Shown piece after piece: positions 1 through 8,166 of a DNA stretch of 64,000 nt (the first letter of the stretch is position 1; the number at the start of each line of letters is the position of its first letter). The translations under genes were made by a program, and so were the position numbers. This stretch comes from Micromonospora carbonacea (GTDB taxonomy: Bacteria > Actinomycetota > Actinomycetes > Mycobacteriales > Micromonosporaceae). The stretch spans positions 6,864,501 through 6,928,500 of the forward strand of contig NZ_JACHMZ010000001.1 of NCBI RefSeq assembly GCF_014205165.1, written 5' to 3'. Below the pieces are notes generated by a model. It made no database searches, had not been told where the DNA came from, and saw nothing but the letters and a program-made list of their open reading frames with translations.

Positions 1-787
1 CGGACGGCCCGTGCATGACCTCGCCCCCGTTGAGCCGGAACGCGCTCCCGTGCCACGGGCAGACGACGCAGGCGTGCCCGTCGATCTCGGTGACGTCGCC
101 CTCGCCGAGCGGGCCGCTCTGGTGCGGGCAGCGCTCCAGCATCACCGTGACCTCGTCGCCGTGCCGGTAGAGGATCACCGAGACGTCGTCGACCTCGCGG
201 GTGACCAGCTTCCGTTGCGGCAGGTTGGCCATGTCCGCCAGCGGGTGCCAGCCCTCGCCGATCCGGTGCAGCTCGGAGATGCTCTGGTTGACCTGCGCCC
301 CCTGCTTGTACGCGAGGTGCCCGCCGAGGTACGCCCCCGCGCTCGCCGCGCCCAGCCCGAGGTACGCCAGCGCCCGCCCCGTGCCGTGCCGCCCGCGCAG
401 CCGGGCCGCCAGCGAACCCGCGTACAGGGTCAGGCCGACGGCGTTGGCGGCGGCGTGCACCAGTCCGACGCGGCGCTGCTCCCGGGAGAGGGCCGCCCAG
501 TCGTTGAGGCCGGCGATCGCCGCGGGGAGGGCGCTGACGGTGCCCAGCCCGACCAGGGCGGTGGCCGCCCGGCGCTGGCCGGGCATCAGGTCGAGCACGG
601 CCGCGCTGATCCAGGAGCCGACCGGCACCTGCACCAGTGCCGGGTGCAGCGGATGACCGATGAAGACGCCGTGCAGCAGGTCACGGACCCGCTGCGGGCG
701 CAGGGTGGCCTGGACGGCGCGTTGCAGCCGGTCACCGGTCCGGTCCAGCGTCGAGGCCTGTTCGAGTTTCGTCAAGAGTGCCCGCAT
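1..787 (-). CDS. DUF2231 plus Rieske [2Fe-2S] protein (3' end outside window)
   Basis: Reading leftward from ATG at 787 gives an open frame that runs off the window edge, at least 262 residues. Residues about 35-60 contain GHPLHPALVQVPVGSW, the DUF2231 membrane-domain signature, followed by hydrophobic segments. The far end contains CPHQSG and, 20-odd residues later, CPWHGS, the two Cys-X-His pairs that bind a Rieske [2Fe-2S] cluster. The fusion suggests a membrane-anchored electron-transfer or ferredoxin-like protein, but its partner is unknown. The true C-terminus is not visible. The start was chosen because MRALLTKLEQ is the first Met ahead of the conserved region. Confidence 0.85.
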   Translation of the reverse strand, partial: MRALLTKLEQASTLDRTGDRLQRAVQATLRPQRVRDLLHGVFIGHPLHPALVQVPVGSWISAAVLDLMPGQRRAATALVGLGTVSALPAAIAGLNDWAALSREQRRVGLVHAAANAVGLTLYAGSLAARLRGRHGTGRALAYLGLGAASAGAYLGGHLAYKQGAQVNQSISELHRIGEGWHPLADMANLPQRKLVTREVDDVSVILYRHGDEVTVMLERCPHQSGPLGEGDVTEIDGHACVVCPWHGSAFRLNGGEVMHGPS

Positions 788-882
788 TCCGTCCGACTTC
801 CCGGCAGAAGCGGTCGCAAACCGGGCAGTCGCGGCGGCTGTCCGGCGTACGCGGGTCCACGCGTACGCCGGACGGGGCCCGG

Positions 883-1224
883 CTACTGCCAGGGGCCGCT
901 GCGGCAGATGAACTGGGTGGTCCCGCTGTACTGGGTGGCGCTGCCGTCGAAGTAGCTGTAGCTGGCCCGTACGGGGTGGCCGAGGTTGCTGGCCGGGCAG
1001 GTGGCGAAGAGGGTCGACCCGGCGGTCGTGAAGGTGCCGACGCTGCCGGAGTACCAGGTGACGGTCCACGTCGTCGTGCCGGTGCTGCTGGCGTCGCAGT
1101 AGAACTGCGACGCGCCGGACTCGCAGAAGGGCGCCGGGGCGGCGGCGAGCGCCGGGGTGGCGGCGGCGGCCAGACCCAGGGTGGCGAGGGCGGATGCGGC
1201 CAGGACCTTGACGGTGGTACGCAT
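883..1224 (-). CDS. Small secreted protein, function unknown
   Basis: The product has 113 residues. It starts MRTTVKVLAA and has a typical Sec signal peptide: basic n-region, Ala/Leu-rich core and an A-X-A cleavage site near residue 28. The mature part of about 85 residues is rich in Ser, Thr, Tyr and Gly and has four Cys residues that could form two disulfides. An AGGAG-like site (complement of 'actcctcc') precedes the ATG. It stands alone between the Rieske gene and bluB, both on the same strand. I do not recognise the mature domain. Confidence 0.75.
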   Translation of the reverse strand: MRTTVKVLAASALATLGLAAAATPALAAAPAPFCESGASQFYCDASSTGTTTWTVTWYSGSVGTFTTAGSTLFATCPASNLGHPVRASYSYFDGSATQYSGTTQFICRSGPWQ

Positions 1225-1297
1225 GGAACTCCTCCCGACGTAGCTAAGCGATGACTCAGGGCGACGTCAGCCTAGCCGCCGCATAGACGTACCTGAA

Positions 1298-1942
1298 TTA
1301 GCTGTTCGGTCGGTCAGCCGCCCGCCGCGCCCAGCGGTCGTGGTGCACCGCCTCGGCGAGGGGCCGGCCCCGCCGCCACCCGTGCCGCTCCAGGTCGGGC
1401 ACGGCCTCCAGATGCGTCACCGGCCCGACGCAGAGCCAGGCCACCGGCCGGATGCCGGCCGGCACGCCCAGCAGCTCGGCGAGGAACGGCTCCCGGTAGA
1501 AGGAGACCCACCCGACGCCCAGCCCCTCGGCGGTGGCGGCGAGCCAGAGGTTCTGGATGGCCAGGCAGACCGAGTAGAGGCCGGCATCGGCGATGGCGTG
1601 CCGACCGAGCACGGCCGGGCCGCCGCGCTGCGGGTCGTAGGTGACGACGACCGACAACGTCGACTCCAGCACCCCGTCGATCTTGATACGCGCGAACCGT
1701 TCGGCCGCCGCGCCGTCCAGGGTGGCGGCGAAGGCGGCCCGCTCGACCTGCACGTGCCGGTGGAACCGGCGGCGGACGGCGGGATCCCGGACCAGGACGA
1801 AGTCCCACGGCTGCGAGTAGCCGACGCTGGGCGCGGCGTGCGCGGCGACGAGGATCCGGTGCAGGGCGTCGGCCGGCACCGGCTCCCCGGTGAACTGGGC
1901 CCGGACGTCCCGGCGGCGGCGGATGGCGTCGTAGAGTTCCAC
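1298..1942 (-). CDS. bluB: 5,6-dimethylbenzimidazole synthase (BluB)
   Basis: BluB is an oxygen-dependent, nitroreductase-fold flavoenzyme that cannibalises FMNH2 to make dimethylbenzimidazole, the lower ligand of cobalamin. The 214-residue product matches the family from RRRRDVRAQF through AAPSVGYSQPW (FMN contact), NLWLAATAEGLGVGWVSFY and the C-terminal HGWRRGRPL. The frame stays open upstream to 2158, but that stretch is riboswitch RNA. The start is therefore placed at GTG 1942, which has GGGAG about seven bases upstream. The cobalamin riboswitch directly ahead supports both the function and repression by B12. Confidence 0.9.
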   Translation of the reverse strand: MELYDAIRRRRDVRAQFTGEPVPADALHRILVAAHAAPSVGYSQPWDFVLVRDPAVRRRFHRHVQVERAAFAATLDGAAAERFARIKIDGVLESTLSVVVTYDPQRGGPAVLGRHAIADAGLYSVCLAIQNLWLAATAEGLGVGWVSFYREPFLAELLGVPAGIRPVAWLCVGPVTHLEAVPDLERHGWRRGRPLAEAVHHDRWARRAADRPNS

Positions 1943-1989
1943 AGGCAGGCTCCCGCTGCGCTCGGCCCACCTCGACGGGTGGGCGGTCG

Positions 1990-2170
1990 ACGCGAGGCCG
2001 GTCTTCGGACTCCCGGATCGACGCCTGCCCGTCCGCCTTCCCAGCCGCACGGCCAGTGGCTGCGCTCCTCGCGCGTGGACGGTGGCTCCCCGGTCACCGC
2101 GGCGGGCCCGTGCCGGATTCGCACCGGCTTCCCGATTCTCCCCGCGCAGGCGGGGCACCTCGCATGATCG
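1990..2170 (-). promoter_or_regulatory. Cobalamin (B12) riboswitch controlling bluB
   Basis: On the minus strand the leader contains a GC-rich hairpin, then GGGAAGCCGGTGCGAATCCG, which is the B12-box region. It is followed by the CCCGCCGCGGTGAC stretch, GGGAAGGCGG, and finally GGGAGTCCGAAGACCGGCC close to the coding region. These elements are in the order expected of a cobalamin riboswitch. It ends about 50 bases before the bluB GTG, so control could be on ribosome access. Edges are approximate. Confidence 0.88.
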
Positions 2171-2194
2171 TGCCGCCGGCGATGCTAACCCGCG

Positions 2195-3172
2195 TCAGCG
2201 GCGCAGCGTCCGGCCGGGCAGCTCCCCGTACGTGGCGAGATAGCGGGCGGCGAAGCGGCGCGGGTCGGCGAATCCCCAGCGGGCGGCGACCGCGGCCACC
2301 GAGACGCCGTCGCCGGGCACGGCCCGGGTCAGGTCCCGACGGGCCAGATCGAGCCGCACCCGGCGCAGGTAGGCCAGGGGGGTCGTGCCGAGCTGACTGC
2401 GGAACGCGAGCTGCACCGCGCGGGGGGTGGTGGCGGCGGCGCGGGCGATGTCGACGAGACCGATGTCGGTCCCGGCGGCGGACTCGATGAAGGCGATCGC
2501 CCGGCGCAGGGTCCCCGCGTGGGCGTCGGCCCGGTCGCACGGCCGGTCCGCCACGACGGCGTTGCTGGGGAACGCGGCGAGCGTCGCCGCGGCGAGCAGG
2601 CGGCCGAGGCCGCCGAGCACGAGCGGCGACGCGCCCGGCGCGCCACCGGCGGCGATGACGGACTCCGCGTACCGGACGGTCTGCCGCCACCGCCACTGGG
2701 CATCGGCGCAGACCGACCGGAAGCTGGCGAACCGCAGGGGTGTCAGCGGGCGGTCCGGGTCGACGCGGGCGACCTGGTCGAACAGCGAGAGGTCCAGCAG
2801 GACGGAGGTCACGTCCAGGTCGCTGGACCACGAGGAGCCGGGCAGGTCGGGCTGGTAGAGCACGCCGACCTCGCCGGGCCCGATCAGCTCGTCGACCCCG
2901 TCGCACCGGTGCCCGAAGCACCCCCGGCGGGGGGCGGCGAGCAGGACGTACCCGAGTGGTTCCGCCTGCACCCGCAGGTCCAGGGAGATGCTGATGTCGT
3001 CGATGCAGAACGCGCCGGCGTTCCACCGGTCGTGTCGCAACGGAAGCCCGGTCGGCACGGCGGCCAGCCGCACGCTGCGGCCGTACGCGGTCTCGAAGAC
3101 GTGCGCCGCCTCGGCCGGATCGCTGGTCGAGAACCGGGTGAGCACCGGCGGGCCATGACTACCGTACGTCAT
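2195..3172 (-). CDS. AraC-family transcriptional regulator
   Basis: The product has 325 residues. The N-terminal two thirds is a ligand/oligomerisation-type domain without close recognition. The C-terminal ~100 residues form a double helix-turn-helix with the AraC pattern TTPRAVQLAFRSQLGTTPLA, YLRRVRLDLARRDL and ARWGFADPRRFAARY. The longest frame starts at GTG 3193, but ATG 3172 has GAGGGG nine bases upstream and is preferred. The adjacent gene at 3303 on the same strand encodes a clear paralogue. The target is unknown. Confidence 0.85.
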   Translation of the reverse strand: MTYGSHGPPVLTRFSTSDPAEAAHVFETAYGRSVRLAAVPTGLPLRHDRWNAGAFCIDDISISLDLRVQAEPLGYVLLAAPRRGCFGHRCDGVDELIGPGEVGVLYQPDLPGSSWSSDLDVTSVLLDLSLFDQVARVDPDRPLTPLRFASFRSVCADAQWRWRQTVRYAESVIAAGGAPGASPLVLGGLGRLLAAATLAAFPSNAVVADRPCDRADAHAGTLRRAIAFIESAAGTDIGLVDIARAAATTPRAVQLAFRSQLGTTPLAYLRRVRLDLARRDLTRAVPGDGVSVAAVAARWGFADPRRFAARYLATYGELPGRTLRR

Positions 3173-3302
3173 TGATTCACACCCCTCGGTCACGAGGGAG
3201 CCTAGCTACTCGGCGCGCGCGGGCCGCGCAACGGCACGCCGGGGCGGTTCCTCCCCCGCCCGGCGACCGGCGCGGCCGACGGGCCAGGGTCCGCGCCGTC
3301 CG

Positions 3303-4349
3303 TCAGCCCCGCAGGGTCCGGCTGGGCGGCTGCCCGTAGGCCCGGCGGTACTCGGTGGCGAACCGGCCGAGGTGGACGAAGCCCCACCGCGCGGCGACGG
3401 CGGCCACGGTGAGCCCCGCGCCGGGCTCGGCGGCCTGGAGGTCGCTGTGTACCCGCTCCAGGCGCACCCGCCGCAGGTAGCCCGTCGGTGTGGTGTCGAG
3501 GTATTTCCGGAATGCCTGCTGGAGCGCCCGCGCGCCCAGCCCGGCCGCGACCGCCACGTCGGTCACGGTCAGGGCCTGGTTCGCGTGCTGCTCGATGTAG
3601 GCGACCGCGCGACGGACCGCGGCCGGCGCGACGGCCCCTGCGCCGCGCGTCGGCGCTTCGGTCATCGTCGTGTTGGGGAACGTGGCCAGCGCGACGGCCA
3701 CCAGCAGGCCCGTCGCCTCCGCCTGCACCAGGGCGTTCGCCCCGAACGCGGCAACCGGCAGCGCCACCTGGGTGAGATAACGCGTGGTGGTGCGCCAGAG
3801 CTGCGCGGCGGACGGGGACACCGGCGCCAGTCCCTGGAATCGCAGGTCGACCGGCGCGAGTCCGCACCGCTCCTGCGCCACCCGCTCCACGTCGGCGAGG
3901 GGAATCTCCATGGCGACGACCTCCATGTCGCGGTGCAGGATCGTCCTGGTCCGCCGGGGCGGCACCAGCAGCAGGTCACCCGCGCCGGCCATCACCTCCC
4001 CGGCCCCGACGTCGACCCCCCAGCCGCCGGAGAGCACCTCCGCCACCCCAAGAACGTCCCGGGTGAACACATCGTTGTCCGCGTTCATCGGGTAGCGCAC
4101 CCGGGCGACGCTCGCCGAGCCGAACCGCGCGTGGGCAGCCCGGAAGACAGCCCCCGCGCGACGGTCGAACGCGCGTAGCCGGTGTTCCGGATAGGCCGCC
4201 AGCAGCCAGCGGTGCGCCTCGTCCGGGTCGGCCGTGACGAGCCGCGACCACGACCCGGGCGGGTCGGCGGTCGACTCGTCTCCACAGTCGACCCGCTTCG
4301 TCGCGGAAGGTCCCGCCCCGGTTCGTCCTGCCACGGCCTCTCCCCGCAT
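3303..4349 (-). CDS. AraC-family transcriptional regulator (paralogue of the next gene)
   Basis: The product has 348 residues and the same architecture as the regulator at 2195-3172: an AraC-binding-like N-terminal domain and a C-terminal double HTH with ARALQQAFRKYLDTTPTGYL and ARWGFVHLGRFATEYRRAYG. The two probably arose by tandem duplication. ATG 4349 is taken as the start. GTG 4334, just after GGGGAGAGG, is a possible alternative. The gene is upstream of the second AraC gene with a gap of about 130 bases, and diverges from the enoyl-CoA hydratase at 4591. Confidence 0.82.
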   Translation of the reverse strand: MRGEAVAGRTGAGPSATKRVDCGDESTADPPGSWSRLVTADPDEAHRWLLAAYPEHRLRAFDRRAGAVFRAAHARFGSASVARVRYPMNADNDVFTRDVLGVAEVLSGGWGVDVGAGEVMAGAGDLLLVPPRRTRTILHRDMEVVAMEIPLADVERVAQERCGLAPVDLRFQGLAPVSPSAAQLWRTTTRYLTQVALPVAAFGANALVQAEATGLLVAVALATFPNTTMTEAPTRGAGAVAPAAVRRAVAYIEQHANQALTVTDVAVAAGLGARALQQAFRKYLDTTPTGYLRRVRLERVHSDLQAAEPGAGLTVAAVAARWGFVHLGRFATEYRRAYGQPPSRTLRG

Positions 4350-4590
4350 CGCCGACCGGCGTCCCTCGCCTCACCCGGGCCACGGGCGCGACGCGCACGG
4401 CGCGAGTTCACTTCAGCACTGTCGGTGGCCCTCCAGCGGGCATTCTGTCCGTCGACGGCAGACGAGAGAAGTGGCCACGGACCGCGCTGTCCGCCGCGCG
4501 AAGTCGATGTACGAAGTACGAACACCGCGGCCGTCCGCCCGGCTCCCGTCCACGCTGGTGCGTCGACGCCCGGGCAGGCATGCTGTCCCG

Positions 4591-5352
4591 ATGGGGGTAC
4601 GGGTCGAGCACGCCGCCGCGGTGACCACGGTGATCCTGGACCGGCCGGCGTCCCGCAACGCCGTCGACGGTCCCACCGCCCGGGCCCTGGCCGACGCGTT
4701 CCGCGCCTTCGAGGCCGACCCGGCGGCGGCGGTGGCCGTGCTGTGGGGGGCCGGCGGCACGTTCTGCGCCGGGGCGGACCTCAAGGCGATCGGCACGCCG
4801 AGCGGCAACCGGGTCGAGCCGGACGGCGACGGACCGATGGGACCGACCCGGCTGCGGCTGTCCAAGCCGGTGATCGCCGCGATCTCCGGCTACGCCGTGG
4901 CCGGCGGGCTGGAGCTGGCGCTCTGGTGCGACCTGCGGGTCGCCGAGTCCGACTCGGTGCTCGGGGTGTTCTGCCGACGCTGGGGCGTGCCGCTGGTCGA
5001 CGGCGGCACCGTCCGGCTGCCGAGGCTGATCGGCGAGAGCCGGGCGATGGACCTGATCCTCACGGGCCGACCGGTGCCGGCCGAGGAGGCGTACGCGATG
5101 GGGTTGGTGAACCGGCTGGTCGCGCCGGGCACGGCCCGCGCGGAGGCCGAGCGGCTGGCCGCCGAGATCGCCCGGCACCCGCAGGCGTGCCTGCGCAACG
5201 ACCGGGCGGCCGTGCTGGCCGGCGCGAACCTGCCCGAGCCGGAGGCCCTCGCGGTGGAGCTGGCCTACGGCGCGGCGTCCCTCGCGGCCGACGCGACGGC
5301 GGGGGCGGCCCGGTTCGCGGCCGGCGCGGGCCGCCACGGCGCCCCCGCCTGA
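4591..5352 (+). CDS. Enoyl-CoA hydratase/isomerase family protein
   Basis: The 253-residue product is a crotonase-fold enzyme. GGTFCAGADLKAI and [19 protein letters not shown] form the CoA-binding and oxyanion-hole region. The second catalytic Glu segment (usually P-E/R-x-G) reads RRWGVPLVDGGTVRLPRLIG, a variant seen in non-classical members, so the exact reaction is uncertain. The frame is open from 4234, but homology begins at ATG 4591. No strong ribosome site is visible, so initiation may be leaderless. It is convergent with the flavoprotein at 5367. Confidence 0.85.
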   Translation: MGVRVEHAAAVTTVILDRPASRNAVDGPTARALADAFRAFEADPAAAVAVLWGAGGTFCAGADLKAIGTPSGNRVEPDGDGPMGPTRLRLSKPVIAAISGYAVAGGLELALWCDLRVAESDSVLGVFCRRWGVPLVDGGTVRLPRLIGESRAMDLILTGRPVPAEEAYAMGLVNRLVAPGTARAEAERLAAEIARHPQACLRNDRAAVLAGANLPEPEALAVELAYGAASLAADATAGAARFAAGAGRHGAPA

Positions 5353-5366
5353 GGGGTGCCGGCCGG

Positions 5367-6815
5367 CTACCTCAGGTCGCGCACGGCGGTCTCGATGGCG
5401 CGGTGGAACGTCGGGTACGCGTAGATCATGTGCCGGAGCCGGGCCAGCGGCACCTCCGCGTGCACCGCCACCACCAGGCCCGACAGCACCTCGCCGCCGG
5501 CCGGACCGGCCGAGGTGGCCCCGACCAGCACCCCCCGGTCGGCGTCCGCCACCAGCTTGACGAACCCGTCGCCCCGGTGGATCCAGCCCCGGGTGGACGA
5601 GTCGAGCCGGCTCATCCCGACCTGCACGTTGATGCCCCGCTCGCGGGCCTGGCGCTCGGTGAGCCCGACCGCGCCGATCTCGGGGTCGGTGAAGGTGACC
5701 CGGGGCAGCGCCCGGTAGTCGGCGTGCGGCACCCCGCCGGCGATCCCGGCGCCCTCCGTGCGCGCCACGCCGCCGACCGCGCTGGCGCTGCCGCTCGCGT
5801 CCGCGCCGGCCTGCGCCCGCCGGACGTGGTCGAGCACGTCGGCGACCACGATGGCCGCCTGGTACATGGCGATGTGGGTGAACGCGCCCTCCCCGGTCAG
5901 GTCGCCGACGCCCCAGATCCCGGCGGCGGCGCGCATCCGGTCGTCCACGGCGAGGAACCGCTGGCCCGGGTCGAGGCCGACCGTGTCGAGGCCCAGCTCG
6001 TCGAGGTGCGCCCGGCGGCCGGTGACCACGAGCAGCCGCTCGGCGGTGAACTCGGCCCCGCCCGCCGCCCGCAGCGTGAACGCCCGCCCGTCGTGGTCGA
6101 CCCGCTCCGCGCGTACGTCGGTGGCGATCCGCACCCCGTCGGCGCGCAGGGCGGCGGCGGCCACCTCGGAGGACTCGGGCTCCTCGACGGCGAGCACCCG
6201 GCCCGACGCCTCCAGCACGGTCACCTCGACGCCGAACCGGGCGAAGACCTGGGCCAGCTCCAGCCCGATCGCGCCGCCGCCGAGCACCAGCAGGCTGCCC
6301 GGCAGCTCCTCGACCTCGATGGCCTGCTGGTTCGTCCAGTACGGCGTGTCGGCCAGCCCGGGCAGCGGCGGCACGAAGGGCCGGGTGCCGGTGCCGAGCA
6401 CGATGCCGTGCCGGGCCTGGAAGACCCGGTCGCCGACGCGGACCCGGCCGGGGCCGTCGAGCGCCCCGCTGCCCCGCACGAACCGGCCGCCCTTGCCGGT
6501 GAACCGCTCCACCGCGACCCGGTCGTCCCAGGTGTCGGTGGCCTCCTCGCGGATCCGCTTCGCCACCGGGGCCCAGTCGGGGCGGACGTCGGCCTCGCCC
6601 GCGAACTCGGCGACCCGCCGGGCCTCGGCGACCGCGTTCGCCGCCCGGATCATCATCTTGCTCGGGATGCACCCCCAGTACGGGCACTCGCCGCCGACCA
6701 GCCGCCGCTCGACGCCGACGACGCTCAGGCCCGCCTCGGCGAGCCGGCCGGCGACCTCCTCGCCGCCGACGCCGAGCCCGAGCACGACCACGTCCACCAG
6801 TTCCGGTTCCGCCAT
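5367..6815 (-). CDS. FAD-dependent pyridine nucleotide-disulfide oxidoreductase
   Basis: The product has 482 residues. It opens with the FAD-binding Rossmann motif VVVLGLGVGGEEVAG. The redox-active disulfide follows in GGECPYWGCIPSK (Cys-X4-Cys), as in lipoamide dehydrogenase and mercuric reductase. A second Rossmann segment LLVLGGGAIGLELAQVF binds NAD(P)H, and the C-terminal dimerisation domain contains YAYPTFHRAIETAV. The His-Pro-Thr of classical lipoamide dehydrogenases is here YPTFH. The substrate is unknown; mycothione or thiol-disulfide reduction is possible. A roughly 40-residue Gly/Ser/Ala-rich insert lies before HADYRALPRVTFTDPE. ATG 6815 is the first start next to the FAD motif. Confidence 0.88.
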   Translation of the reverse strand: MAEPELVDVVVLGLGVGGEEVAGRLAEAGLSVVGVERRLVGGECPYWGCIPSKMMIRAANAVAEARRVAEFAGEADVRPDWAPVAKRIREEATDTWDDRVAVERFTGKGGRFVRGSGALDGPGRVRVGDRVFQARHGIVLGTGTRPFVPPLPGLADTPYWTNQQAIEVEELPGSLLVLGGGAIGLELAQVFARFGVEVTVLEASGRVLAVEEPESSEVAAAALRADGVRIATDVRAERVDHDGRAFTLRAAGGAEFTAERLLVVTGRRAHLDELGLDTVGLDPGQRFLAVDDRMRAAAGIWGVGDLTGEGAFTHIAMYQAAIVVADVLDHVRRAQAGADASGSASAVGGVARTEGAGIAGGVPHADYRALPRVTFTDPEIGAVGLTERQARERGINVQVGMSRLDSSTRGWIHRGDGFVKLVADADRGVLVGATSAGPAGGEVLSGLVVAVHAEVPLARLRHMIYAYPTFHRAIETAVRDLR

Positions 6816-6980
6816 CGGACCAGCATTCCGCACCGACGGACCGCCGGCCACCGCGCCGGGCGAATTCCCGGCCCGGCTGCCACCGCCGGCCACCCGTCTT
6901 TCGCCTCCGTCGCCCGCCTCCCCTCGCCCCGCTCCCGGAATTTCCGCGCCCCGGGCTCGCCGGGCCCCTACCGTGGCCGG

Positions 6981-8081
6981 ATGCGCGCACGCTTCGCCCC
7001 CGTCCGGGACTGCTTCCACGACCTGTTCGCCGCCGGCCGGGAGACCGGGGCCGGCCTCGCCATCTGGTACGACGGCACGCCGGTCGTCGACCTCGTCGCC
7101 GGCTCCCGGGCCGCCGTCGCACCGGGCCGGTCGGTGCCGCCGGCCGGGGGCGGCGACCCGTGGCGACCGGACACCCTGGTGGACGTCTACTCGGTCGGCA
7201 AGCCGGTGGCCGCGCTCTGCCTGCTCCTGCTCGTCGACCGGGGGCGGCTCGACCTGGACGATCCGGTCGCCGACCACTGGCCGGGGTTCCGCGCGCCCGC
7301 CACGGTCCGCCAGGTGCTCAGCCACACGGCCGGGCTGCCGGCGTTCCCGGTGCCCCGCCCGGCCGAGGCGGTCGCCGACTGGGACCTGCTCTGCGCCGAC
7401 CTGGCCGCCGCCGAGCCGCAATGGACGCCGGGGACCGTCGCGGGCGAGCACGCCTGGACGTACGGGCACCTCGTGGGCGAGCTGGTGCGCCGGGTGGACG
7501 GGCGGTCGGTGGGCCGGTTCCTGGCCGAGGAGATCGCCGGCCCGTGGCGGCTCGACCTGGGCTTCGGGCTCGGCGCGGCCGACCGGCGGCGGTGCGCCGA
7601 CCTGTCGTACGCCGATCCGGGCTGGCCGGTCCGCACACTCGGCGAGCCGGGGTCGCTGCGGGCGGCGGCCCTGGGCAACCCGGCCGGCGGCCTGGACGTG
7701 GCGGTGCTGAACAGCGATCTGTGGCGGGGCGCGCAGGTGCCGGCGGTGAACCTGCACGCCACGGCCGCCGGGCTGGCCCGCTGCTATGCCGGGCTGCTGG
7801 CCGGCGGCACCCTGGACGGGGTGCGGCTGTTCAGCCCGGAGCTGGTCGCCGAGGCGACCCGGACCCAGTACGACGGGCCGGACCTGGTGCTCGACCGCCG
7901 GGCGTGCTGGACGCTGGGCATGCAGCGGGAGCCGGACGGGAGCTGGGGCATGGGCGGGATCGGCGGCAGCAGCGCCTGGGCCGACCCGGACCGGGGCTAC
8001 GTGTTCGCGTACGCGACCGCGCGGCTGGCCGACCACGACCGCGTCGACGAGCTGGTCGAGGCCCTGCACTCCTGCCTCTGA
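6981..8081 (+). CDS. Serine hydrolase, beta-lactamase/EstB-like family
   Basis: The 366-residue product has the class C beta-lactamase-like serine hydrolase fold. The nucleophile motif is SVGK (Ser71, Lys74). HTAGLPAF is the usual segment downstream of it, and WTYGHLVGELV supplies the conserved Tyr (YxH in place of YxN, typical of EstB-like esterases). GGIGGSSAWADP near the C-terminus replaces the KTG box. There is no signal peptide, which favours a cytoplasmic esterase over a penicillin-binding enzyme. It is convergent with phr, with a repeat copy between them. Confidence 0.85.
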   Translation: MRARFAPVRDCFHDLFAAGRETGAGLAIWYDGTPVVDLVAGSRAAVAPGRSVPPAGGGDPWRPDTLVDVYSVGKPVAALCLLLLVDRGRLDLDDPVADHWPGFRAPATVRQVLSHTAGLPAFPVPRPAEAVADWDLLCADLAAAEPQWTPGTVAGEHAWTYGHLVGELVRRVDGRSVGRFLAEEIAGPWRLDLGFGLGAADRRRCADLSYADPGWPVRTLGEPGSLRAAALGNPAGGLDVAVLNSDLWRGAQVPAVNLHATAAGLARCYAGLLAGGTLDGVRLFSPELVAEATRTQYDGPDLVLDRRACWTLGMQREPDGSWGMGGIGGSSAWADPDRGYVFAYATARLADHDRVDELVEALHSCL

Positions 8082-8113
8082 CCGCGCGCTGCGGCCCACG
8101 CCGGGGCCGGGGT

Positions 8114-8166
8114 GTTAGGAGGGGTCCCTTGTACAACAGAATGCGTTAACCAGGGGCCCTTCCTTT
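8114..8166. repeat. Dispersed GTTAACGC repeat, copy A
   Basis: This is one of four copies of a ~53-bp repeat in the window (the others are at 24134, 57118 and 59151). Read on the minus strand it runs AAAGGAAGGGCCCC, then GTTAACGCATTCTGT, then AAGGGACCCCTCCTAAC. Two GC-rich arms therefore flank the GTTAACGC core. It lies between the convergent serine hydrolase and photolyase genes. The last seven codons and stop of phr (VKGRAPG) fall inside it. Confidence 0.85.

Noticed and set aside
1943..2158. N-terminal extension of bluB
   Set aside because: The open frame continues, but the sequence is the cobalamin riboswitch, and GTG 1942 has a proper ribosome site.
4234..4590. Longer version of the enoyl-CoA hydratase (372 residues)
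   Set aside because: The first 119 codons overlap the divergent AraC gene and lack any crotonase similarity.
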